Assembly (NCBI GenBank): GCA_938018005.1
Contig: CALIJG010000019.1
Span: 161,868 to 225,867, forward strand
Length of the DNA stretch: 64,000 nucleotides
Source of the DNA: an uncultured Candidatus Saccharibacteria bacterium
GTDB lineage: Bacteria; Patescibacteriota; Saccharimonadia; Saccharimonadales; Saccharimonadaceae
Direction of reading: 5' to 3'
Below the pieces are notes generated by a model. The model made no database searches and was not told where the DNA came from. It was given only the letters and a program-made list of their open reading frames with translations. Position 1 is the stretch's first letter. Every line of letters starts with the position of its first letter. This document shows positions 24,812 through 34,136 of this stretch, piece after piece. Position numbers and translations under genes: made by a program.

Positions 24812-27646
24812 ATGTCGGAGCAAATACGGATTGTTGGGGCGCGCCAGAATAACCTCAAAGATGTCAGCGTGACCATTCCACGCGATCAGTTTGTGGTGGT
24901 GACAGGCCTGAGCGGTAGTGGTAAGTCGAGCCTCGTCTTTGACACGATCTACGCTGAGGGGCAGCGCCGCTATGTGGAGAGTTTGAGCAGCTACGCGCGG
25001 CAGTTCCTTGGCATTATGGATAAGCCCGACGTCGACTCCATTGATGGCCTGAGCCCCAGTATTAGCATCGACCAAAAGTCGACGAGCCGCAACCCGCGCT
25101 CCACTGTCGCTACAGTGACGGAGATTTACGATTATTTGCGCCTGCTCTTTGCTCGGGTGGGGGTGCCGCATTGCCCAGCTCTTATGCCTGATGGTACGCG
25201 CTGTGGCAAGCCTGTCCAGCGCCGGACAGCTCAATCTATTATCGACGAAATTATGAAACTTCCTGAGGGGAGCAAGCTCATGTTACTGGCACCGATCGTG
25301 AGCCAAAAGAAAGGGGAATTTGCCCACATCCCCGAGCAGTACATGCGCAGTGGCTTTGCGCGAGCCAGGGTGGATGGCGTGGTGTATGCACTTGATGAGT
25401 TCCCGGAACTACAGAAGAGCTATAAGCATGATATTGAGCTGGTGGTCGATCGTGTCGTGATGGCACCAACGATGATGAGTCGCATCTCGCAGTCGGTCGA
25501 GCAAGCGCTGGAGCTTGCGAGTGGGGTTGTGCAGGTGCTGGATGCCACGAGTGGGGAGATCACGACGTATAGTCAGCGCTATGCCTGTATGGATCACCCA
25601 GGCGAGGATATCCCCGAGCTCGAGCCGCGGCTCTTTAGTTTCAACGCGCCGCAGGGAGCGTGTCCGGTTTGCACGGGCCTCGGTACACGTCTGGAGGTTG
25701 ACCCGGAGCTCATCCTTAACCCCAATCTGACGATTGCCGAGGGAGCGATCCGCCCCTTCAACCGCTTTAATGCCGAAGCGTGGTACATGAAGCGCCTCGC
25801 CGCGGTGGCTGAGGAGCACGGTTTTAGCTTGCACGTGCCCGTCAAGGAGCTAAGTGATGATGCTGTGCAGAAGGTGCTCTATGGCACAGGTAAGCAAAAG
25901 TATCGTATTCACCTCAGTGGTAATCGCTATTACGACTCAACGTACGAGGGGGTCATCCCTAACCTCGAGCGTCGCCATCACGAGACCGATAGTGAGTTTA
26001 TGCGCAAAGATATCGAGCGCTTCATGCGGGAGCGCAAGTGTACGGCCTGCAAGGGTGCACGGCTCAAGCCAGTGGTGCTGGCAGTGACGGTCAATGGCCT
26101 CTCGATTATGGATATCTGCAATCTGGACGTCGCCAATGCGCTGGATATGATAGGCCAGCTGGAGTTTAGTACAGAGCAGCAGCACATCGTTAAGCTTGTT
26201 GTCAAAGAAATCATGGCGCGGCTGGGCTTTATGAATAATGTGGGGCTCAGCTACCTCGAGCTGGGGCGGGCAGCCAACACGCTCAGTGGTGGTGAGGCGC
26301 AGCGCATCCGCCTCGCGACGCAGATTGGTAGTGGCCTGCAGGGGGTGCTGTATGTGCTGGATGAGCCATCGATTGGCCTCCACCAGCGTGATAACGATCG
26401 CCTTATCCAGACGCTCAAGAACCTGCGTGACTTAGGCAATACCGTACTGGTGGTAGAGCACGACGAAGATACAATTGCGGCGGCTGACTATCTGGTGGAT
26501 GTTGGGCCAGGTGCTGGCGTGCACGGCGGGGAGATCGTGGCATACGGCACGCCAGCAGAGGTAGCACGCATGCCACAAAGCATCACTGGTCGATATCTGT
26601 CTGGTGCGGAGAAGATCCCAGTGCCAGCTCAGCGTCGTCCGATTGAGCAGGGCCGTGCACTGATAATCCGCGGGGCACGCGAGAATAATCTCAAGAATAT
26701 AGACGTCACCATCCCGCTTGGCGTCCTTACGCTAGTGACGGGGGTGAGTGGCAGTGGCAAGTCGACGCTCGTCAATAGCATTCTCGCCAACGAGCTCACT
26801 GCCCGTTTACATCGCGCCCAAGCAGTGCCAGGCGCACATGATGCAATCGATGGGGTCGAGCAGCTCGATAAAGCAATTGTCATCGACCAGTCGGCAATTG
26901 GCCGCACCCCGCGCTCCAACCCTGCTACCTATACCGGTGTCTTTACACAGATTCGCGAGCTTTTTGCGGGCACACCCGAGGCAAATATCCGCGGCTACAA
27001 GCCAGGGCGCTTTAGCTTTAATGTTAAAGGTGGGCGCTGCGAGCATTGTCAGGGCGATGGCGTTATTAAGATAGAGATGCATTTCTTGCCCGATGTCTAT
27101 ATCCAATGTCCCGAATGCCATGGTAAACGCTATAATCGTGAGGCGCTTGAGATCACCTACAAAGGTAAGACGATTAGCGATGTCCTGGATATGACGGTCG
27201 AGCAAGCCTGTGAGTTCTTCGCTAACATTCCTGCGATTGCCCGCAAGTTGACAACGATCAACGAAGTGGGCCTTGGCTATATTAAGCTTGGCCAGCCCGC
27301 CACGACCTTTAGCGGTGGCGAGGCGCAGCGTATCAAACTTGCTACCGAGCTAAGCCGGCGCACGACTGGCAAGACACTCTATATTCTCGATGAGCCGACC
27401 ACCGGCCTGCACACCGCTGACGTCAAGAAGCTACTAGAGATTCTCCAACGCCTCGTAGCGGGCGGCAATAGTATGGTTATCATTGAGCATAATCTTGAGG
27501 TTATCAAGTGTGCCGACCATATCATCGACATGGGCCCCGAAGGTGGGCAGGGCGGCGGCACCGTCATCGCCAGCGGTACGCCCGAAGAGGTGGCGCATAA
27601 CCCAGCGTCGTTTACAGGGAAGTATTTGCGGCCGCTCTTGGGCTAA
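24812..27646 (+). CDS. uvrA: Excinuclease ABC subunit A
   Basis: UvrA recognises bulky DNA lesions and loads UvrB in nucleotide excision repair. Two ABC ATPase modules are complete: Walker A GLSGSGKSS near residue 33 and GVSGSGKST near 645, signatures LSGGEAQRIRLATQ and FSGGEAQRIKLATE, and Walker B YVLDEPSIGLH and YILDEPTTGLH. The zinc-binding CxxC pairs are present (CTACKG, CEHCQG, CPECHG). The length of 944 residues is normal. The 176-aa DUF6624 gene begins 9 nt after the stop. Confidence 0.97.
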   Translation: MSEQIRIVGARQNNLKDVSVTIPRDQFVVVTGLSGSGKSSLVFDTIYAEGQRRYVESLSSYARQFLGIMDKPDVDSIDGLSPSISIDQKSTSRNPRSTVATVTEIYDYLRLLFARVGVPHCPALMPDGTRCGKPVQRRTAQSIIDEIMKLPEGSKLMLLAPIVSQKKGEFAHIPEQYMRSGFARARVDGVVYALDEFPELQKSYKHDIELVVDRVVMAPTMMSRISQSVEQALELASGVVQVLDATSGEITTYSQRYACMDHPGEDIPELEPRLFSFNAPQGACPVCTGLGTRLEVDPELILNPNLTIAEGAIRPFNRFNAEAWYMKRLAAVAEEHGFSLHVPVKELSDDAVQKVLYGTGKQKYRIHLSGNRYYDSTYEGVIPNLERRHHETDSEFMRKDIERFMRERKCTACKGARLKPVVLAVTVNGLSIMDICNLDVANALDMIGQLEFSTEQQHIVKLVVKEIMARLGFMNNVGLSYLELGRAANTLSGGEAQRIRLATQIGSGLQGVLYVLDEPSIGLHQRDNDRLIQTLKNLRDLGNTVLVVEHDEDTIAAADYLVDVGPGAGVHGGEIVAYGTPAEVARMPQSITGRYLSGAEKIPVPAQRRPIEQGRALIIRGARENNLKNIDVTIPLGVLTLVTGVSGSGKSTLVNSILANELTARLHRAQAVPGAHDAIDGVEQLDKAIVIDQSAIGRTPRSNPATYTGVFTQIRELFAGTPEANIRGYKPGRFSFNVKGGRCEHCQGDGVIKIEMHFLPDVYIQCPECHGKRYNREALEITYKGKTISDVLDMTVEQACEFFANIPAIARKLTTINEVGLGYIKLGQPATTFSGGEAQRIKLATELSRRTTGKTLYILDEPTTGLHTADVKKLLEILQRLVAGGNSMVIIEHNLEVIKCADHIIDMGPEGGQGGGTVIASGTPEEVAHNPASFTGKYLRPLLG

Positions 27647-27654
27647 TATCCATC

Positions 27655-28185
27655 ATGAAATCAAAACAGCCACAACCTGATGGGCAATCATATCGCACTG
27701 CCATCCTCCGCTATGCCCAGTGCGATCAAGCGATGCGCCAGCAGTACTTGGCTGGTGGCGGGGTGTGGGATGCATCGCTCGATGCTGACTCGACTGAATT
27801 TTTGCGTACGATTGTGGCGGCAATTGGCTGGCCAACAATACGTATGGTGGGCAGTAAGGCTTCGGCCGCGGCATGGTTGTTACTACAGCATTCGCCAGAT
27901 ATCGACTTTATGGAGCACTGCCTTGAGCTGATGAAGGCAGCGCCACATGGCGAGGTTGCGCTGCGCGATATCGCCTTTCTCGAGGATCGGGTGTGTTTGC
28001 TGCGTGGTCGGCCACAGATATATGGCTCGCAGTTTCAGGGGCGGGGCAAGACACTTCGTCTCTACCCAGTCGAAGATGCTGCGCGGCTTGATGAGCGCCG
28101 TGCAGCGATGGGTCTGCCGCCATTTGCAGAGTACGAAAAGCAGATTCGTCAGATGTATGGCGACGAACCGCCGGCTGCCAGATAA
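27655..28185 (+). CDS. DUF6624-like protein
   Basis: The product is 176 residues. The pattern GWPTIRMVGSKASAAAWLLLQHSPDIDFMEHCLELM, then EVALRDIAFLEDRVCLLRGRPQIYGSQF and RRAAMGLPPFAEYEKQIRQMYG matches the layout I know for DUF6624, a small family of unknown function (QH and DR/PQ-YG motifs conserved). It sits 9 nt after uvrA, so it is probably co-transcribed. Any role in DNA repair is unproven. Confidence 0.7.
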   Translation: MKSKQPQPDGQSYRTAILRYAQCDQAMRQQYLAGGGVWDASLDADSTEFLRTIVAAIGWPTIRMVGSKASAAAWLLLQHSPDIDFMEHCLELMKAAPHGEVALRDIAFLEDRVCLLRGRPQIYGSQFQGRGKTLRLYPVEDAARLDERRAAMGLPPFAEYEKQIRQMYGDEPPAAR

Positions 28186-28227
28186 GAGGTGTAGCACAAA
28201 ATATTGGACAGTCGAACAAGACAAAAC

Positions 28228-28258
28228 AAAGAGCCAGCTGCTCATGCGCTGACTCTTT
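28228..28258. terminator. Terminator between convergent genes
   Basis: AAAGAGCCAGC (28228-28238) pairs with GCTGACTCTTT (28248-28258) with one C-A mismatch. Confidence 0.6.
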
Positions 28259-28291
28259 ACACAAATAGTGTGCTAAATAAATGTACAGAGG

Positions 28292-28960
28292 TTATTTCTT
28301 CGTTCGCTTGCCCTTACTGAGTAGGACAGAAAATTGGTACTTGAGCTTATCGCGAGTTGATTTTTGTTTGAGCGCATGGATGACCATCGGTGCAACGGAG
28401 ATAAGGATGATAATAATTGCGGTCACCTCAATATTAACACCAGCTTTGGTAAGGATTTCGCCTGCAAAGTAGCCAAGATAAGTGAAGATGGCAGCCCATA
28501 GCGCACCCCCGACGATATTAAACAAGAGGAACGTATTGTAGTGCATCTTGCTGGCACCAGCGACAATTGGGGCAAAGGTGCGCACGATGGGTACAAAGCG
28601 CGCCAGGACGATAGTCAGTGAGCCATGCTTTTGGTAAAATTGCTCGGCCTGCTCGAGGTATTTTTTCTTAAAAAAGCGCGAGTTGGGCTTGAGAAAAAGC
28701 TTGCGCCCGACTTTGTGGCCAAAGGCGTAGCCAGTGCTATCGCCCAGGATTGCCATAAGAGCGATCGCTGCAACGAAGAAGTGAATATTGAGTGGGTGGC
28801 CAAACAGGCGAAGGATCTCTTGATTCACCATATAGCCTGCCGTAAAGAGGAGGCTATCCCCTGGCAAGACAAAACCGATCAAGAGGCCAGACTCTGCATA
28901 GACCACAAGTAAAACCGCGGCAATACCGAGGCCAGTAATTGCATGTATAAGTGATTCCAT
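28292..28960 (-). CDS. DedA-family membrane protein
   Basis: DedA/SNARE-associated proteins are linked to lipid carrier (undecaprenyl phosphate or phospholipid) translocation and membrane homeostasis. The 222-residue product has the family segments ESGLLIGFVLPGDSLLFTAG, LGDSTGYAFGHKVGRKLF, FARFVPIVRTFAPIVAGASKM-like (here LARFVPIVRTFAPIVAGAS) and GALWAAIFTYLGYFAG, plus a basic C terminus KGKRTKK. On the minus strand TATACT (complement of 28969-28974) lies 8 nt before the ATG, so the mRNA is probably leaderless. Confidence 0.92.
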   Translation of the reverse strand: MESLIHAITGLGIAAVLLVVYAESGLLIGFVLPGDSLLFTAGYMVNQEILRLFGHPLNIHFFVAAIALMAILGDSTGYAFGHKVGRKLFLKPNSRFFKKKYLEQAEQFYQKHGSLTIVLARFVPIVRTFAPIVAGASKMHYNTFLLFNIVGGALWAAIFTYLGYFAGEILTKAGVNIEVTAIIIILISVAPMVIHALKQKSTRDKLKYQFSVLLSKGKRTKK

Positions 28961-29035
28961 TGCGCTTTAGTATACCATACTTTGCTTGGGGAAGGGAGTT
29001 CTTTGCTGCTTTTGGCCCACCTGGCACAAAAATGC

Positions 29036-29041
29036 TATACT
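29036..29041 (+). promoter_or_regulatory. -10 box of the L25 gene
   Basis: TATACT at 29036-29041, with a weak TTGGCC (29012-29017) 18 bp upstream. The leader is about 42 nt, with AAGGAG at 29080-29085 in front of the ATG at 29090. Confidence 0.6.
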
Positions 29042-29089
29042 AAAGAGGCAATATTACTTAACTCCGGAAACATATCCGAAAGGAGAACT

Positions 29090-29791
29090 ATGGGAGATAA
29101 GATAACACTAAGGATCGAGACACGATCAATTCACGGTAAGAAAGTTCGCCAATTGCGCCGCCAGGGCATAACGCCAGCGGTGGTGTATGGTGCTGGTATG
29201 GATGCTGCTGATGTGCAGGCACCAAGTAGAGAGGTGGCAAAGGTTGTCGCAGCAGCTGGCCGCCACACACCAATTCATTTGACAGGGGTTAAGCGGCGCA
29301 TTGCGCTTATCAAAAGTATCGATTACGACCCAACGCGAGTGGGTGTGATTCGCCATATTGCCCTGCATGCAGTGCGTACAGACGAGCCGGTTACGGCAGA
29401 GGTGCCCGTGCGCCTTATTGGTATGGGTGAATCTGAAGCTGAGAAGAATGGGCTGGTCGTGCTGCAAGCAATTGAGAAGGTTGAGGTGAAGGCCTTGCCG
29501 ATGGACTTGCCTGAGGCGCTGGATGTGTCGGTGCTTGGCTTGGCTAGCGAGGGTGACCGCGTGACGGTGGGCGACATTACACTGCCTGAGGGTGTTGAAC
29601 TGGTCGAGCATGACGATGGTCGTGAAGGTACTGCCGATGATGACGTGACGGTGAAGGATCTCGTTATTGCGAGCGCCTACGAGCCAAGTGCCCTTGCTGC
29701 CGCCAACGAAGCTGCCGCTGGTGCCGCCGAAAACGCGGATGCTGAAGACGTTGCTGCCGAGCAGGGTAGCGACGATAATGCAGCAGCATAG
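29090..29791 (+). CDS. Ribosomal protein L25 (Ctc family, TL5-like)
   Basis: L25 binds 5S rRNA. The N-terminal L25 domain begins with LRIETRSIHGKKVRQLRRQGITPAVVYGAG, the typical opening, and is followed by the TL5/Ctc C-terminal domain (EVPVRLIGMGESEAEKNGLVVLQAIEKVEVKALPMDLPE). An acidic Ala/Glu/Asp tail of about 35 residues ends the 233-residue product. The frame opens 36 codons upstream, but the strong ribosome binding site and the conserved start choose 29090. It is monocistronic and ends at a terminator. Confidence 0.93.
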   Translation: MGDKITLRIETRSIHGKKVRQLRRQGITPAVVYGAGMDAADVQAPSREVAKVVAAAGRHTPIHLTGVKRRIALIKSIDYDPTRVGVIRHIALHAVRTDEPVTAEVPVRLIGMGESEAEKNGLVVLQAIEKVEVKALPMDLPEALDVSVLGLASEGDRVTVGDITLPEGVELVEHDDGREGTADDDVTVKDLVIASAYEPSALAAANEAAAGAAENADAEDVAAEQGSDDNAAA

Positions 29792-29842
29792 CACCTAGTG
29801 AGTAAGTACGTCATGCGACGTATGTAAAGGCGGTGAAAAACA

Positions 29843-29872
29843 AAGAAACCAGTCGTGTGAGGCTGGTTTCTT
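29843..29872. terminator. Terminator of the L25 gene
   Basis: AAGAAACCAG (29843-29852) and CTGGTTTCTT (29863-29872), perfect 10-bp stem with a 10-nt loop. Confidence 0.8.
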
Positions 29873-29901
29873 ATGCTATGCCGGCCGTAATTATGCAGCC
29901 G

Positions 29902-30702
29902 CTACACCGCGAGAAATCCGCCATCCACCACAATCTCTGCCCCATTGACGTACTGACTCATCGACGTACCAAGCCACAGCGCAGTGCAGGCAACGTCATC
30001 GGGCTGGCCCAGATTCTTGGCAGGGAGGCGGAGGTTATAGGTGAGGCCAGTCTTGATGATGGAGAAGTCGAGCTTCTTGAGCGCCGCAAGCCCCATCTTC
30101 TGAGCACCCGGTGTGCTGATGCCGCCCGGCAAGATGGTATTGACCTTCCAACCACTCCGCCCAAAGTCTTTAACGAGCCCACGGCTCAGCGCGAGAACAC
30201 CGGCTTTGCTCATGGCATAGAGCGTCATGTCGTAGGTCATACCTTTGAGGGCTTCAATGGAGCTGATGTTGATGATAGTGCCTGGTGCTGTGCGGCGAGT
30301 GATCATTTCTTGACACATAGTGAGTACTGCCCGAGTGTTGATCTGCATTGTCTTGTCGAAGGTTGCCTGGTCAATATTAGCGAGCTTGACTGGCGCAAAA
30401 ATACCAGCGTTGTTGATGAGAATATCTGGTGTTGGGGTGATGTCATGCCACAGCGAGGTGACAGCGTTGTGGTTGGAGAGGTCAACAATATGCGTCGTGA
30501 CGGCGGCGTTAAATTGCTCACGTAGCTCGGTAGCGGTTTGCTGCAGTGCGTCGGCATCGCGATCAACGAGCTGGAGGGTAGCACCAGCCTCGGCATAGCG
30601 CCATGCGATCGCCTTGCCAATGCCCATCGCGGCACCAGTGATGAGCACCGTCTTGTTCGTCAGCTTCAGTAATTCGTGCAGGGGAGTTGGATGTGTTGTC
30701 AT
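29902..30702 (-). CDS. Classical short-chain dehydrogenase/reductase
   Basis: The 266-residue protein has every classical SDR element: cofactor motif TGAAMGIG near residues 22-29, NNAG, catalytic Ser in NISSIEAL, YAMSK as the YxxxK pair, and the C-terminal VNGAEIVVDGG. An Asp after the second strand (LVDRDAD) suggests NAD rather than NADP. The substrate is unknown. TATACT on the minus strand (complement of 30709-30714) lies 6 nt before the ATG, so it should be leaderless. Confidence 0.9.
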   Translation of the reverse strand: MTTHPTPLHELLKLTNKTVLITGAAMGIGKAIAWRYAEAGATLQLVDRDADALQQTATELREQFNAAVTTHIVDLSNHNAVTSLWHDITPTPDILINNAGIFAPVKLANIDQATFDKTMQINTRAVLTMCQEMITRRTAPGTIINISSIEALKGMTYDMTLYAMSKAGVLALSRGLVKDFGRSGWKVNTILPGGISTPGAQKMGLAALKKLDFSIIKTGLTYNLRLPAKNLGQPDDVACTALWLGTSMSQYVNGAEIVVDGGFLAV

Positions 30703-30919
30703 GCCATTAGTATAGCATAACCAATATGAATCAGGTGTAGTATCTATTGCAAGAGTTTCATACTTTAGGCTTTGAAGCCCTATGTCTTCCCATGTTAGTA
30801 ATATACGAGTTGATATTTCTTTGAGTGGATTGGCTTCTCAAAACGAGCATTAGAAGCAGAGGGTGTTCGCACTGAGTAGATAGGGTTTGGAAAATAATCG
30901 AAGAAAAGCATTGTCTTTT

Positions 30920-30940
30920 TATTGTAAATGAATTACAATA
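30920..30940. promoter_or_regulatory. Operator of the second Fur-family gene
   Basis: TATTGTAA (30920-30927), five bases, TTACAATA (30933-30940): a perfect inverted repeat. It overlaps the -10 box TACAAT (30934-30939), so bound repressor would block the gene's own promoter. It shares TATTGYAA-N5-TTRCAATA with the repeat at 17151. Confidence 0.75.
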
Positions 30941-30945
30941 GCTGC

Positions 30946-31347
30946 ATGGAGCACGCAGTACAACGCCGGACGACGAAATATACCGATCGAGTGATCGCGA
31001 TTCTTCGCCAGCTGCAGCATGCTACCAACGCCGAGATTGCGGCCGCGCTGCGCCACGATTACCCCCGTGTCAGCGCGACCACAGTACACCGCATCACCCA
31101 GCGGTTGCAGGCGGATGGGGTGATTGGTCTTGCACCAGCAACGACGCATGGCTGCCTGCGCTACGATAGCAATCCTGCGCCGCACGATCATTTTGTCTGC
31201 AGCTCCTGCGATGGCCTGCACGATATCACCATCGCGCCAGCACTGCGGCGTGAGCTTGCGCGGCAGGTAGCAGGCTGCCTCGTCGATGGGCCGCTCATCA
31301 TCACTGGCACATGCCACCCCTGTTATCACGATAACCATAATTCATAA
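30946..31347 (+). CDS. Second Fur-family regulator (Fur/PerR type)
   Basis: The 133-residue product has a winged helix (VIAILRQLQHATNAEIAAALRHDYPRVSATTVHRITQRLQADGVI). Its metal domain carries HDHFVCSSCDGLHDI and GTCHPCYHDNHN, giving two CxxC pairs and a His-rich tail. The ATG at 30946 lies 6 nt after the TACAAT box; an ATG 18 nt upstream would fall inside the promoter. A palindromic operator overlies its own promoter. A thioredoxin gene starts 11 nt after the stop with a good Shine-Dalgarno, so regulator and thioredoxin form an operon, which suggests redox or metal-stress control. Confidence 0.85.
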   Translation: MEHAVQRRTTKYTDRVIAILRQLQHATNAEIAAALRHDYPRVSATTVHRITQRLQADGVIGLAPATTHGCLRYDSNPAPHDHFVCSSCDGLHDITIAPALRRELARQVAGCLVDGPLIITGTCHPCYHDNHNS

Positions 31348-31358
31348 GGAGAAAAACC

Positions 31359-31688
31359 ATGGCACTATACAATACCACTACTAAGCAAGAATTTGAGGAG
31401 CGCGCCCTCCAGAGTGAGCGGCCAGTGCTAGTCGACTTTTGGGCACCGTGGTGCCCGCCGTGCCGCGCAATGGCACCACTACTCGAGCAGATTGCTGAAG
31501 AGACGGAGTTCGATGTCGTCAAGGTCGATACCGAAGCCAGCCAAGATAATGCAGCGCTTGCCCTGCAACACCAAGTGCAGAGTATCCCCAACATGAAGAT
31601 CTTCAAGAGCGGTGCTGTGGTGGCAGAGCTGGTCGGCATGAAGCCAAAGCAAGTGCTGATTGATGCCTTGCAGCAAGCAGATGCCTAA
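31359..31688 (+). CDS. Thioredoxin
   Basis: The 109-residue protein has the thioredoxin fold with active site WCPPC at residues 31-35 (the classical form is WCGPC) and the cis-proline segment SIPNMKIF. It reduces protein disulfides in the cytoplasm. AAGGAG precedes the ATG. Co-transcription with the Fur-family gene links it to redox or metal stress. It ends at a strong terminator. Confidence 0.94.
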   Translation: MALYNTTTKQEFEERALQSERPVLVDFWAPWCPPCRAMAPLLEQIAEETEFDVVKVDTEASQDNAALALQHQVQSIPNMKIFKSGAVVAELVGMKPKQVLIDALQQADA

Positions 31689-31716
31689 ATTTACCCTCTA
31701 ACAGATTTCCTCCTTA

Positions 31717-31740
31717 GGACCAGCACAGATGTGTTGGTCC
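31717..31740 (+). terminator. Terminator of the regulator-thioredoxin operon
   Basis: GGACCAGCAC (31717-31726) and GTGTTGGTCC (31731-31740) form a 10-bp stem with a 4-nt loop, followed by TTTTG. Confidence 0.9.
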
Positions 31741-31745
31741 TTTTG

Positions 31746-33530
31746 TTATGGAGTGTCGTTACTTTCATTAGTGAGAAATCCACCACTTTGTCGCGACCAT
31801 AATCGTGCATATATACCACCTCTTGCTAGTAACTCGTCATGGCTTCCATCTTCCACAATATGCCCCTCATCAACCACAACAATTCGGTCTAGCGCTGCGA
31901 TCGTACTCAATCGGTGCGCCACCACAATTGACGTCCGTCCCTGCATGAGTGTCTCAAGCGACTGCTGAATCAGCGCCTCTGACTCAGAATCTAATGCACT
32001 AGTCGCTTCGTCGAGCACTAATAGAGGCGCATCCTTGAGAATAGCTCGTGCAATCGCAATCCGCTGCCGCTGCCCACCAGATAGCTTCACACCGCGCTCA
32101 CCAACTACTGTTTCTAGCTCCTCTGGCAATTGTGTAATAAATTCCCAGGCATGAGCTTGCTTCGCTGCCAGTATAATATCGTCCTGTGTTGCTTCTGGTC
32201 TCCCGTAGGCAATATTCTCCCGAATTGATCGATGAAATAAGAGTGGCTCCTGTGGTACGTACGCAATCTGCTGCCGCAAACTCTCTTGTGTTACCATCCG
32301 AATATCCTGTCCATCGATCAAAATCGCTCCACTGGTTGGATCATAAAATCGCAACAACAACTTCGTCAGTGTTGTCTTGCCTGCGCCACTGGTGCCGACG
32401 AGGCCGAGCTTTTGGTTAGGTTCTATTTGGAGCGAAAAGTCACGAAATAGCACGCGATTTGGGTCGTCATCGTGTGCAAAGCTTATATGATCAAACGTGA
32501 TAGCGCCGCGTGAAACATCCAGTGCTGCGTCACTCGTATCAACCAGTTGCGCTGGGGTGTGCAAAATCTCGACCATGGTCTGGGCGTCGCCGAGGATGCG
32601 GTTGTAGTTGCGCATAATACCATTCATATTCCACAGCTCACGCACTGCACTATTTGTGTAGGTGATGATAAGATAAACTGTTGCAACGGAAATTGTGCTG
32701 TGCTGAGCGGCATAAACTGCGAAGACGATAGCACCAATCTTGATGGCAGTATTGACTGTAGAGAAGAAACTGCTCGTGATGATATACGTACGCATAGTGC
32801 TGAGGCTAGCAGTGCGCCAGTTTTCTACTGCCATGGCGAAGCGTTTCTGCTCGAGTATCTCACTACTAGACGACTTAACAGCTAGGATGTTTGATACCAT
32901 ATCCGTTAACTGGCCACTGATGGTATTGCTTGCCTCAGCTTCTTGCTCACTCAAACGAGCGAGTGGTTTAGAGCCAACATAAACCACAGTGCTAAAGATC
33001 ACAGAAAAAAGTGCCAAAAACAGTGCATACTGCCACAGCATTGTGGCTAAAACGATAATTGATCCGACAAGTGAGATAACCAGTGGTAGGACCGACCAAA
33101 TGATTACATCCCAAAATCGATCGACTGCACCGGTCAGTTTATTTGCTTGACTCACCAGCGCTCCGCCAAAACGATTAGCATGGAACGAAACACTCTCGTG
33201 GCTGAGTTTAGCAAAAATCTTGGTATAGAGATCACGCTGCATTGCCATGGTGAATGGCCACATAATGCGCATCGTCAAGCGCCAACCGACTACTTCTGAC
33301 CAAAGTTGGCTCAGTGTATACATAATCACAAGCGACCACACATCACTACTGTTGTGTAAATGGCCACTTTGGATAATATCGAGTAACCGTGCAATAATGA
33401 GCGGCCCAACAAAAGTACTGACTATAAATGTCGTTGCCGCAACCACCAGCGCTGCTGCACGCTGCCATCGATATGGCTGAGATATTTGCCATAATGTACG
33501 AAATATAGTTCTGCTCGTAGTAGGTTGCAA
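31746..33530 (-). CDS. ABC exporter, fused permease and ATPase (MsbA/LmrA type)
   Basis: The 594-residue half-transporter has six N-terminal membrane helices (residues about 20-320) and a C-terminal ATPase. The ATPase has Walker A GTSGAGKTT, signature KLSGGQRQR, Walker B LLVLDEATSALDSES and a switch His in VVAHRLSTI. Such proteins work as dimers and export lipids, peptides or drugs; the substrate is unknown. The start is a TTG at 33530 with AAGGAG 6 nt upstream on the minus strand. A TATAAT (complement of 33563-33568) overlaps the end of the upstream Nudix gene. Confidence 0.9.
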   Translation of the reverse strand: MQPTTSRTIFRTLWQISQPYRWQRAAALVVAATTFIVSTFVGPLIIARLLDIIQSGHLHNSSDVWSLVIMYTLSQLWSEVVGWRLTMRIMWPFTMAMQRDLYTKIFAKLSHESVSFHANRFGGALVSQANKLTGAVDRFWDVIIWSVLPLVISLVGSIIVLATMLWQYALFLALFSVIFSTVVYVGSKPLARLSEQEAEASNTISGQLTDMVSNILAVKSSSSEILEQKRFAMAVENWRTASLSTMRTYIITSSFFSTVNTAIKIGAIVFAVYAAQHSTISVATVYLIITYTNSAVRELWNMNGIMRNYNRILGDAQTMVEILHTPAQLVDTSDAALDVSRGAITFDHISFAHDDDPNRVLFRDFSLQIEPNQKLGLVGTSGAGKTTLTKLLLRFYDPTSGAILIDGQDIRMVTQESLRQQIAYVPQEPLLFHRSIRENIAYGRPEATQDDIILAAKQAHAWEFITQLPEELETVVGERGVKLSGGQRQRIAIARAILKDAPLLVLDEATSALDSESEALIQQSLETLMQGRTSIVVAHRLSTIAALDRIVVVDEGHIVEDGSHDELLARGGIYARLWSRQSGGFLTNESNDTP

Positions 33531-33563
33531 GATAAACTCCTTCGTTGTATAGACTTATAAATA

Positions 33564-34058
33564 TTATACCTTAGAAAAATACCGTTTCGCTTGTTGAATC
33601 ATGCATGCTCCAATATCTCCTTGGCCAATGATACGGTTTACATCATTGATATCAACAAGGGTATGCGCAATGATATCACCGCCAGGGTCGTGAGTAAACT
33701 CGCCAATTTTCTCGAGCTTTGTATAGACACGAAACTGGTATACGCGCATGCCGTTTGGCTCAAGGCAGCACTGGTATCCGAGTGGTTGCCATTCAATAAC
33801 GCGCATGTTGCACTCTTCTACCATCTCTCGTGTGATGGTTTGCTCAATTGTCTCTCCAGATTCAGTTTTACCGCCAGGGAGATTATAGCTCTTCTTGACC
33901 GCATTATAGACGAGCGGAACGGAACCAGCTAAATCACCGATTGTATAGACTTGTTGCCAGGGGAGATCGGGTATAGCAGATTTTTGTCGTATAGTACACC
34001 AAGAAACAAAAATGGTTTTGCCGCCATACTGAAAGGAAGATGATATATCGTATACCAT
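33564..34058 (-). CDS. Nudix hydrolase
   Basis: From the ATG at 34058 the product is 164 residues. The Nudix box is GGKTESGETIEQTITREMVEECNM; the catalytic REUXEE glutamates are intact, while the final Gly is replaced by Asn. The longer frame (to 34145) would pass through the -10 element TATAGT (complement of 34066-34071), which lies 7 nt before 34058, so I prefer the shorter form. Substrate unknown. The gene is divergent from def. Confidence 0.83.
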   Translation of the reverse strand: MVYDISSSFQYGGKTIFVSWCTIRQKSAIPDLPWQQVYTIGDLAGSVPLVYNAVKKSYNLPGGKTESGETIEQTITREMVEECNMRVIEWQPLGYQCCLEPNGMRVYQFRVYTKLEKIGEFTHDPGGDIIAHTLVDINDVNRIIGQGDIGACMIQQAKRYFSKV

Positions 34059-34136
34059 AGACAAAACTATATTACGAAACGGAAAAAGATGAAATAGCTT
34101 TTGATAGCTACTTTCGTGTATACTATGCACTAGAGA

